A DNA stretch of 64,000 nucleotides, taken from Acanthosoma haemorrhoidale. Lineage: Eukaryota > Arthropoda > Insecta > Hemiptera > Acanthosomatidae. Location: assembly GCA_930367205.1 (NCBI GenBank), contig OV884009.1:92897189-92961188 (forward strand), read 5' to 3'. Within the stretch, counting starts at the first letter, position 1. Each line of letters begins with the position of its first letter. The notes under the pieces were generated by a model. The model saw only the letters and a program-made list of their open reading frames with translations, was not told the DNA's origin and made no database searches. Of this stretch, positions 48,501 through 60,500 are shown in pieces. The position numbers and the translations under genes are program-made.

Positions 48501-51500
48501 TACATTATTGTAGAAAATTATTTTATTTTTCATTTGCACTTAGCTTTATTATAGTTACTACATTATTGTAGAAAATTATTTTATTTTTCATTTGCACTTA
48601 GCTTTTTTGTAGTTTCCAATTATTATATACGAATCACTCCTTGCTAACAATTATTGTTGTCAAATATCAATTGTATTCTAGTTTGAATGACACCATTTTT
48701 GCAGTGATCCCTAACATTGGGTGGACTTGACATCAAAGAAGATGACAGACACCAAAAAATAAATAGTCTAGTCACCAGGGTTAAAACCCAGAAAGACTGG
48801 GTACAAGGCAAATGGTATTGATGACTTGATCCTTGTGCTGTTATTGACCTGCTTTAGCCACTCACATTGATAACTTTCCAGAAATTAAATCCTGAGGGAT
48901 CAGTTGGATTCCCCATGTATTACTCCAAAAAATATGTTTATTATAGAATATGAAAAAAAAATTACTCTGGGACAAAGTCTCCTATGAATAACAATGACGA
49001 ACAGGTAAAAAATTCATTTCTGGCAAACAAAAAGAAATATTTCATCATAAAGAAAAATTACAAAGTAAAATATTGTGTAAAACTCTATAAAAAAAAATAA
49101 AATAAAATAGAAGATTGTTAAACTGCATTCAATAAATAATGTCGTAGATATATCGATATTTAGAAAACAATATGAAGAAGTCGGAAAAATACAATAAATC
49201 TGGATACAACAATGAAATATAAACGGAAATGCAAAGAATAAAAGTATAAAAATATAATATAAATAAATTGTTTCCAAACTAGCAAGTGTCTTGATGGTGA
49301 GGAGGTGTTGGAATTGGAGGGTTTGTAAGGATGAAGCATGGTGGTTGCTAGGAGAAAAGAGAATTCTAGAGAGTAGTGGAGCAAGGCTTGAATTGAATTG
49401 AAGGAATGCTCTTATGCTGCAGTCTTGTAGGCAGGAGTATAAAAGTCAAAGAGACAGCTATTCTGTCCCAGGAGAGAAATGAGTATTTTAACTCTAGAAT
49501 ATTGTATATTGTAAGATATTCATAAGGAGTGTGATGAGAATTGATGGCTTGAAAAAGCAATGAACCAAGGAAATATAGTCCACAGAAGGAGGGGAAGAGC
49601 TACCCTGACTCAACATAGAGATGAACAGCACTGTGGAGTCCCAAAGATAAATCTAACAAAGCAATTCATAATTTTCTTCAACTTATCACCAAGGCCCACT
49701 GAGATACCCCCTACACCACCCAGCCCAGTCAAAGCAAGAGAAAATTAAGACGAGTACAAGGAGTTGACGTGTAAGCTGGGGGAGATGGCGAGAGTGATGG
49801 TGGGGGTATTGACTGACTGTAAGATATTGGGAGATATGTTGGTTCCAGGGGAGGGTTTGGTCAATGGTTATCCCTGGGATTTTAATGCTGGAGCAGAAAG
49901 TGATGGGATAGTCATTAAGGATTAAAGCAGGAAAGTTGGCAAAGGATCTGAGAAGGAAACTGGAGTTTATAAGAACGGCCTGAGTTTTCGCCATGTTTAA
50001 CATTAGTTGTTCAGGTTTGTCCAGGCACTGATCCGATCTAGGTCTCCTTGAATTTTGCCCAACACAGCTAATAAATCAAAGGGGAAGGGAAGGTTAAATA
50101 CATTTGGGGGTCATCAGCGTTGATAGTAATAATATGATGCAAATAATAATTTTTTTTATCCCAAAACATCCCGCTACTGATATAGAGTTCATTACTACAG
50201 TACTGTTAACATGGAAACAGTTCACTCAAACAAAAAACAAATATTTAACTTGGTTCATAAATAACATAATAAATAATTAGGCAAAATGTCCTCATCAATA
50301 AATATTAGCCAATGTAAAGGTATCCTTACAGAGACGGAACCTGAACCAGGGATATTCCCGATAACTGACTGGTTACTCTACCTCTAATTATTAGAAATAT
50401 TGGGATCAATGCCACAACTAAAATAAATATTGATATGGTCTTCACTTGCTGGCTTGCTCTTATCTACTTTTCTTCTTGTTATTTAAATTTTTGTTTAAAA
50501 AACATGTTCAGTTATTGTACTCGTGAATAAATAGCTTGTGTAAAGTTAAATAATTACTTAACTTTCTTAGATTGTTCCATTCACATTAAAATATAAAATA
50601 AATTCATAGTATGGGTTCATTAATAACCAGGCGAAATATCCTAATTTGTTCTAGTACATCTACTACTCACAAGCCAGACCTTTTTACATTATGTTGCAGC
50701 TAACTTCATTGGATAGTTTAACGGAGAATCTTTTTATATCTCCACTATGGTTGTCCTACGTATATACTAAGTCCCATGTTTTAGTGCAAACACTATTATA
50801 TTGAATGTCGATTTAATTTAAATAGAATTGTTGTCTTCTCCCAGAATTTTATTTGGTATTATATCATAAACACTTTGGTTAGCTAATACTGTTATCTTCA
50901 GGGGCTCGAATTGACTTTGAGATTGACATAAAGCATTTATTTTTAATGATATAAATTGGAAACATTAATAATGTGGATAAATTACCTATCTGAAATAGGT
51001 TGGTGAATCCCTAAGAACAAAAAGTTGACTATTATAATAAGGTTTGTAGAAGACAATTGGCTTAATTGATCAGAAGGGTTAGGGTGTACTTCACATCTTA
51101 AGTGTTTATTTTATTACCTCCTTTCTATTTAATTTCTTAATGTTTAAAGAATCATTCTTTATATCTATGCTTTCTAGTATTTTGCTTAGGTATAAGTTGT
51201 TGCTATTGTATTGGAAGGTAACGTAATGGGGACATAACTTTTTGTGATATATTGTTAGAAGTTATTTCCTTTGTGTGAAATATGATCCTCCACTCTCTTC
51301 AGATTCTTTCCTGTATACTTCAGAAAAGTATTTTATTTGTGCCAGGTCTTTTCTCTGAGAAACTAGTCAATTTGTAGAGCTTAGGTTTTTCAACCCTACA
51401 TATTCCTGACTTTTTTAATTATTTTAGATAATTTATCTGTGCTAGCTACCATGTATGGTTCAGTACACACCATTTGGTATATTTAGTAATCTCTCAGATT

Positions 51501-54500
51501 CTTAATTTCTTTCTTTGAAATATTCTGTTTTATATTTACAATATCCATCAGCCATTTCTATATGTTCTGTGTTCCTTATTTCTTTTTTTTATTTGCTTCA
51601 GTTAAGTGATGTTGATAAATATATCATTGGGAATATGGCGAGTTTGTGGCTGAAATGATTGCTTGTCTGTAAATGACCAACTCACTATTATCTGCGTTTT
51701 TATACGTAGAAAACCTATTTCATTGTTTATTTCAAATTTTCTTGTGAACTTAATGTGTTCATACATTATTACATTGTTATACTTTTGGTATAACAACAAT
51801 AAGAACCTTATATTTTAAACATATTGCATACACTTTTTCATTATTAAAAACAAAAATTTATCATAAAAAACATTAATTTGAACTCTGCCCTCTCGTGACA
51901 ACAAAGTTATCAATTTAATCCTCTTGTTTATTTAAGGTTTATTGTTGAATTTGTTAAATAGTTTAGTGTTAGGCTATTGGACAGACTAGAAAGAATATCA
52001 TATTGGTTGTGAAACAAAGTGGCATTTTTAATTTACTTTATGATAAATGTGGCTAGTCCATGGACTAGCCACAAGGGTATAGTAAGTGCTTTGCAGATCT
52101 ATTTACCATATCATGTGGAATGTTTTAAAAGAAGATTCTTTTTAACTATTTTTATCTATTAATGTTTGTAAATATATGTAACTCATTGCAGCAACAATGT
52201 ACTATGGCTTTATATTTTCAGATGTATATTGAAAATAATATTATTTCTCACTTTGAAAAGTTCCTTAACAACAAGCCAAGTAATGAAACACTATGTTGTC
52301 TTTTAAACATTATACCAGCTCTTACTCGTGATGATGATATTAGAGTTGAAACCTCAAATAGATATGCTCATGCATGTTCTCTTTCAAAAGACTTATTGAA
52401 GCCTTTCTGTCAGCTTCTTAAAGGTATGCAATCATTTTTTATATTTCTATATTCTAATGTATTGGTTTCAATATGATAAATACTGGGATAAATAGCTATA
52501 ATACGATCTTAGCAATAAATAATGATGCATGAGGCATTGCATGTTGCTTAGATTTGATATACCTAGTCCTGCCATAAGTTCTTTTACAAGGAAAAAGTTG
52601 GAAAAATCAAAAGTAGATTGAGTTTTGACTGCAAAATTTATTTATATAACATTTCTTACATATAAATGATTAAATGAAAAGTAAATTATCCAAAATGGCC
52701 ACCTCTGGCCTTTTACACAGGTAGTCTGTGGGGCAAGTCGTTTAATGCAGTATGTAGTACTTCTTGTGGAAAATTGTCGACTGCTTTTACGAGGCCATTT
52801 TTCAGGCTTCCAGAATATCTTCCTGGCTCCAGCTTTGGCACCATATTCACAAAAATGAAGTTTAGTGGTACCATCAAAGTGTACATGACATTATTTTTTT
52901 TTTATTATTTTTTTTTTTTTCAAGTTTCATCTGCTTTAATGATATTTTTTGTTCTTACCGTACATGGTCGACTTAACCGCCAGGACCTGTCCTTTACTGA
53001 CTTGGTTGGAATAAAGCAATTAATCGTGCACCACTCAAACATTCAATTAATTCCTAATTGCTTTAGCTTGAAAAATGTTTTTAGTTTGACTTACCCACCC
53101 TGTAAAAAGCAGTAATGGCATTTCGATTTTTTTTTTTAGGCTTCTCTCCATCAAGTATAAACAACAAACATTGAGACATTTATTTACCTGTCTGAGTATA
53201 TTGTTTTATTTAAGTCCAAAGGTTGTAAGAGAACTTATGTATGAGGAATAGGTACATTACTCTTATTACTCCATTCCAGCCCTTAATTATTAAAGGCCTT
53301 TCGAATTTCTTCCTCCAAGGTTTTGGAGGGTGTCCTCGTCTCTACTAGTCTTCTGAAAAACCAAGACAGGATTGCCAATTTTACAGAGTTCCTGTTTTAG
53401 TTCACAGATCACACATTTTTCCCATCATCTTTTGATATACTACCTGGTACTTAATTATCAATGTAAAAATTACTAGTATCAAACTAAAAGTATCTATACA
53501 TTACCAGTACTTGTTAGTATCAAATCAACGTTAGGCAAGAGATTTTTTTTTTCCTCATCACATCTCAAACTAATAACTTTTTGGAAGGATAAGAATGGAT
53601 CACTGAAAGGACTTAATCTTGTCCATCTCTTATAACTTGAGTATACAATTTTCAACACCAGCTCATCACGATTACTTTGAATGATTGCATATTCAATAAA
53701 TATTTACTGCTTATCATATACAGAAACATTTATTGATATACAATGATGTTACTAATGTTACTAGCTATACCCTAACAGGAGTTAATGCAATTTGCTTCTT
53801 GAAAACAAATTTTAAGTTTTGAAGTACAAGCTATGAAGTATCATTTTTCCAAATCACAGTGACAATTATTTAGTATGAGCCTGATATAATACTACAATAA
53901 GCCACTATTTAATACTTTATTTCTTCATGATTCGTTGTCTATGAAATAATCTTTATTTGCATACAGAAAACGGCACATAGCTGTACAAAAAAATTGTTTT
54001 TATTTCAAACTTTGACTATCTCTTTTTTCATAATCTGCCATTACATCTTCTATTGTTATGGATTTTTTTTAAATACAGAATACAAGATTCTTTTTAAGTA
54101 CCTATTTAAGAAATGTGCAAAATTTTGTTGATACCAGCTTAATGGTATAAATTAGTAAAATCAATATATACATATTTTTTGCTATCTTACTAGCTGCGGA
54201 TTTATTTCTGAATTTCATATGAAAATATGTTACTTTATTTGTCTTATTTTTGCTAGTGAACTAACATCTGATTTAATCCTAAATATAATGCCGAGTTATT
54301 GAATTTCAAAATAATGATTGTATTGTCCCTTGAAAATTGTTTTTTTTATTATTGGTGGTGATCTGTCTCATGTATTAATTTAAAGTTTCTAAACTTGTAA
54401 AACTGGCATAATTTAAAATTTACTGATCAATTTATTCATTTTGCTAATTAGAAATTCCTTAATAGTTGTATCTAACCTATTTAAACTGCTCCACCGATGT

Positions 54501-57500
54501 TATCTACTATAACTGAACATTAATTAACTGTTATATTATTTATATAGAATATTTTTATTTATTTATTATTGTATTACTACAGTTCTAATCTAATTCGGTG
54601 AAACAAACACATTATATTGTTTTATAAATAAAGATAATAACATGAAGACCTCAAACCATAGGAATGACAAATCCTTTCAAAATCAGTAAAAGAAATAACA
54701 CGAGTAGTGTGGAGGGAAGGTAGGAAGGCACTCCTACTCAAAGCAATTATTCCCTTACAACATTCCCATGAGGTACATAGTATATAATTAATGGAACAAT
54801 TTTTAGTAGTATAAAATTTAAAAATACGTGTCTTCCTTTTATTAAAAATAAAATAAAAATGATCAAAGCAATGCGAACAAAGGTTATCTTAAGTATCAAT
54901 TAAATAACAAACTTTATTCTAATATAAATAATTAGCCTACTACAATGAATAGAATTATATATTCATAAACAAACACATTATATTGTTTTATAAATAAAGA
55001 TCGCTATGTTCACTGTTGATATTAATTTCAGCTTTTATTTCTTAATTTTTATTTTTTTAGTTAAAGAAAATGATGAACCTTTGGTAATAGAGTGTTTGAT
55101 AAGTACATTATCGTCTATCGTAGTAAACAATGAACACTGTTTAATTGTTGATGCAGAGGAGTGCGTACCCATTATAATCAATCTTATAAAGAAGTATAGA
55201 ACAAATGAGGTTTTCTTTTCTCCCATAATGAAGTACTCATCTAAAAATTTACTATGATACCATTTATGTATATATTTTGTTATTTATAGAACATTTTGGT
55301 GAACTGTTTCATACTTTTATTTGGACTTGCTGGTAATGATGATGTCAATATTAAAATAATGAGACTAGATATTGCTCTTGAAATATCATTTGCTATAAAC
55401 AATTATATTGTAAGTATTGTGTATATATTTTATTATATTAGAGCACTTAACACATTATACAGAGGTTCAAGCTGGATATATACGTATATTTTTTTTCTTT
55501 ATTTTTTACAGCTTGAACCTTTGTATAATCACACCCAACACACTCCCCCCCCCCCATCCACCCAACAATATATAAGGTATATACGAGGTTTGATCAAAAA
55601 GTAACGAGAATTTTTCTTAAAAAAGTTTTATTTATTCATTGGTAGCAATTTTTTCCCCTTCAAAGTAATTCCCCTCAGATATAATACACTTGTGCTTGCG
55701 CTTTTTCCAATCTTCGAAGCACTTATCAAACTCACTTTTCAATACAGCTCTTAGCTCCTTCAGCGATTCTTCTTTTATCTCATTAATGGTGTCAAAATGT
55801 CGTCCTTTCAAGGTTTTTTTCAACTTCAGGAACAAAAAGAAGTCACAGGGAGCCATGTCTGGCGAATACAGTGGCTGAGGTAACACAACAGTGTTGTTTT
55901 TTGCTTAAAAAATACAAACAATCAGTGAGGTGTGAGCAAGAGTGTTATCGTTACAATTTCCACGAATTAATTTGCCACAATTCCAGTCGCTTTCATCGGA
56001 TCTCTCCATGTAAATGGTGCATTACTTCCAAGTAATATACTTTGTTGACCGTACGACCTTCTGGCAGGAACTAATAATGCACTATGCTTTTGAAATCGAA
56101 AAAACAGTGGGAAGAACCTCCACTTTTGATCGATCTTGTCTCTTCAGGCTGCTTCCATTGCGAAGATTACTAAAAAAGTAAACATTAAAAACAGCCCCAA
56201 ATTTCAATGTATTTCAGAGACATGAGTACCAATATGATAAAAAAAAAATTTTACCATTGGATTCTTAACGCCTGCAAAATTATAAAATTCTTGTTACTTT
56301 TTGATCAAACCTTGTATATATATATATAAACTAAATTTAATGAAACTCATTTAAGTGGACTAGGGCAATAATTTATTGTCTAGGGTGATAATAGTAATTT
56401 GATAGCAAACTTAACGGGAACTGTCATTTGGGGAATCTTTCCAACAAATTTACTATTTGTGACCTGAAAACAGGGGTAAAACTAACATGGAACCTGAAAT
56501 TAGACCTCTCAAGGTAATTAACGGGTGGTTAACCATTCACAATTCACATGTAGTTACTACCATTAATCAACCCCTATCTGCTCCCCTCACTCAAGGGTGA
56601 CCCAGGAATCAACCATTTCTCCACTTTTCTTTATTTCTTACGTTTCCCAAAATCTATGCATCATTGCTCCATCCCCTTTAACACTGATGACTCTCAAATA
56701 TATTTATCCTTTTCCCCTTCTCATTTATTAGGGATATTCTCTAGAAATTAACCTAGCTCTCGTTGTGTTAAAACTTAATGCGTGCTTTCTGAACAACAAG
56801 AGACGCTATCCATCTTCCATTGTGGCAAGAGCTTAAATCCGGTAAAATTTTGATATTTTAGTCAGTGGCACTTTGTTCCCGAGAAGACAGGTGAGTGCTT
56901 TTGATTATTATAAGTGGGGCTCTCCCCCCCTAACTGGACGTGCGTCGCACGGAACTTGTAGGGTATGGCAAGCCGTAGGGACCCCCCAGTTGATGAATTT
57001 CAACATCCAAAAAGAGTATGCCGCAAGCGTACTCTCCCCCAGGCCCCAGAGGTTAAAACCTCTAACTCCTTCACCCCCCTAAACTCGGCATCCCAGTCCG
57101 AGGCCAGTACATCCGCCGCCCCTTCTGCCCCTAAATCGCCACCCCCCCCTTATATTAGGGCGCATCAACAGCTATGACCTCACGAGGTTATTAGCCGATT
57201 ACCACATTAAAAACTACAAAATAGTGCAGACGCAGCAGGACACTAAGGTGTTCTGCAACTGCATACTAGACCAACAGCAAACAATTGCTGCAATCAGGGA
57301 TTTAAAGATCCCATTTCACACGTTTGCCCCCCGTGGTACCAAGCCCAATAAGAAGTACTTACTTCATGGATTCGATCTCTCTCATCCGATCGAGGAGATA
57401 AAAGCCCACATTAAAAGCGTGGGTAGCAACGTAATCGATGTATATCGATTACGGCGCTCCGACCAAAATGGCGCTAAGACAGAGATCGAACCGATACTAG

Positions 57501-60500
57501 TGATAGGGGATCACACATTGAAGGCGGAGACCTTGAAGCAGCTCCGGCATATAAATAATGTGCTTTTTCGAGTGAGCACTTTTCACGAAAAAAGAGGGAT
57601 CCCGATGTGCCTGAACTGCCAGGAATACGGCCATACCAGACGGTACTGTTTCAAGCAGGCCAAGTGCGTGAGGTGCAGCGAGCCTCACGACATAAAAGAC
57701 TGCCCGAGAGACGCTTCAATTCCCCTCAAATGTGCCAATTGCGGGGGAAATCATGTCGCGTCGTACCGACAGTGCCCGTACAGGGTAAAACTTCTAGAGA
57801 CTGCAGAGATAAAAAAGCAGGCACAGAATATTACAGCCGGGCCGAGAAGGACCACATACATGCCTGCCCCCCCTCCACCACGACAGACTGCCTCCTATGC
57901 TCAGATGGCATCCGGAAACACCAGGACTCCTGAAGTTCTCCCAGAGCCCCTACCTCAACCTACTAACAGTAATAATGATGCCTTGATGGGTATCTTGGGC
58001 AGCATGATGAACATGTTGAGCAGCATGACCGCTGCCATGAATAAACTCACCGAGGCGGTAACGCAGATGATGTCAGAATTCAAAAAATCAAACATCTAAA
58101 TGATGGGGCACGTAATTTTAAATTACAACGTCTGCGGCCTTCGCCCCAAACAAGCCGACGTAGAAGTAATTCTACGGTGCCATTCGCCAGACGTTGTCGT
58201 TCTCACCGATACCCGGTTGAAGAAAATACACTTCTGCCGCTTCCCGGGTTATACTGCTTACCGCCAAGACACCGAAACTATCTCTGGAGGAGTAGCTGTG
58301 TTAGTTAAAAACGGAATACCATGTAGGAGACTGCCCCCACCCGTCAGCCTAGGCCCCGACCAATACATAGTTACGCTCCAGCTACGGCTCACGAACAACA
58401 TCACCGTGTCAGGAGTCTACAGAAGACCGAAAGCCGTCTGCGACCCGTATAAGCTCCTGCTCACTACGATAGCTCATGACCGAAGGCACGTCATCGTGGG
58501 TGACCTAAATGCGAACCACAGCTGGTGGAGCAGTACTACGGCAAACGCCCTAGGCCGTTACATCACTAAAACTCCATTTACGGTCATCCACCCAGGATTG
58601 CCGACCTTCCGTCATTTCGCTAACCCAGACAGAACCTCCACGCCTGACCTGCTCCTGACACAACAGCCACACCGGGTCACCGGATGCTCGGCCTTAGATT
58701 TCACCACCTCCGACCATCGGCCTGTTCTCTATGAACTAGAAGGCGACATGCCAGAGCCGCCTGCTTCTAGGTACAGGTACGATGAGGCCAAATGGGACCT
58801 CTACAAGCATCTCATCAAGACCGAGTTGCCCACAATCACGCCCCTGAAACACACTTGGGACATAGATTACGCTATCTATCAGCTACAGGACGTCATCGAT
58901 CGAGCTGCCGATGCATCGATCCCGAAATTTTCTCCGAAGCCCCCTTCTCTGAGAAAACCTCCTGATCACATCCTACAACTGATTAGACAGCGTAATAACA
59001 TCAAGAACAGGTGGTTTAGGACCAAAAACAGGGACTTAAAACCGGTTTTAAATGCTCTCACAAACCAAGTTAAGTCCCTGATGGCCCAGTGGAAAAATTC
59101 GATTTGGGAAGATCGCCTCACCAGTCTCCACGGTGACCACAAGCAATTGTGGAAGCTGGTGAAGACCTGCAGGTCCAAAAAGAACGGTGTAAGGCTGGCC
59201 GTGAACGGGCAGTTCATTCCCACCACCGAACAAGCGGACATCTTGGCGGCCCATTATGAGGAAGTCAGTCATGGCCAGGGACAGCCAATAGGAGCCCTCG
59301 ACCACCCCTCCCCCACCCTCCCTACCACTACCGAAATCTACACCTCACACCGGCAATGCGCTGCATTCATTCGAAGAACGACCGGCAAGAAGGCCCCAGG
59401 TCAGGATTCCATCCAGAACATCCTGCTCAAGCAGCTGCCGAGGAAAGGAATCTCATTCATAACGAACGTGTTGAACTCCTGCTTCAGGCTGCACTATTTC
59501 CCCCAGAACTGGAAGCACGCTGTAGTGGTCCCCCTTCTGAAACCAGCAAAAAGCGGTTATGAGCCATCTCATTACCGCCCCATCAGTCTACTGACTCAAC
59601 TCTCGAAGCTGTTCGAGAGAATCATCCACGTACATCTCTCCGGGCACTGCGAGTCACAAGAAGTCATCCCACCAGAGCAGACTGGTTTCAGCACAGGCTT
59701 AAGCGCGAACAACAACCTGGTGAGATTGCAACACCACGTCGCATCAAACGTCCGGAGCAACAGAGCTACCGCTATGATTTCTCTGGACTGTTCGAAAGCT
59801 TTCGACTCTGTGGACCACTACATCCTACTCCAACGTCTTAGGGAATACGAATTCTCGGATCAGCTGCAGAACCTGATAAGATCCTACCTTACAGGCAGAA
59901 CTTTTTCGGTTCGTATAGGCACTACGTCTACGACCCGAAGAAACTACACTGCCGGTGTCCCCCAAGGATCGGTGCTAGGCCCCCTGCTGTTCAACATTTA
60001 CACCGCCCACATCGTAGGAGCCTCGTACCCCAACTGCGAGGTATCCGCGTTTGCAGACGATATAGGTGTTTACAGCACAAATATCAATCCCTCCAGAGCC
60101 CTGAAATTCGCTGAGAGCGCTAGTCAACGGATCTCCGAGAAACTCGATGCCGTCCACATTCAAGTCAACCCGGCCAAGACGCAAGGAATTATATTCAGTT
60201 ACAAATCCGGAAAAAAGAAGCTCCCGAAATCCTTCGTCTTAGGCGGCAAAGAGTGCCCTGTAAGCAACAAGCTGTGCTACCTCGGGATTACCCTCGGTAG
60301 GCACTTGTCGTTCACAACGCATCTCGGCAAGAAATTAAAGAGTGTTAGGAAGAAATTCTTCAGCCTCGGACACCTACTTCACAGCCCGGCTTTATCGGTA
60401 CGCCTCAAGCTGCTGATATACCAGAGCGTCCTAAGACCTGCTTTGATGTATGGGACCCCTCTCTTCAAGTATCTGACTCCTAACACTCTCCAAACGCTCC

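Noticed and set aside
50325..50395. tRNA-like or tRNA-derived SINE sequence on the minus strand
   Set aside because: Only a loose resemblance to A and B boxes (GGTTCAGGTTCC). No cloverleaf can be drawn with confidence and no second copy was seen.
52187..52221. Alternative ARMC6 exon 4 start after ATTGCAG at 52191
   Set aside because: It would add 30 bases (ten codons) before MYIENN that are absent from the ARMC6 family alignment. The acceptor TATTTTCAG at 52221 joins NRQ to MYIENN cleanly.
52600..53130. Possible degraded transposase on the minus strand under the 113-codon plus frame
   Set aside because: A few protein-like stretches (NFPQEVLHTALNDLPHRLPV) but no catalytic motif or termini. 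Too weak to call.
58966..59305. Minus-strand frames within ORF2 of the Jockey-like element
   Set aside because: Antisense shadows of the GC-rich ORF2 coding sequence.
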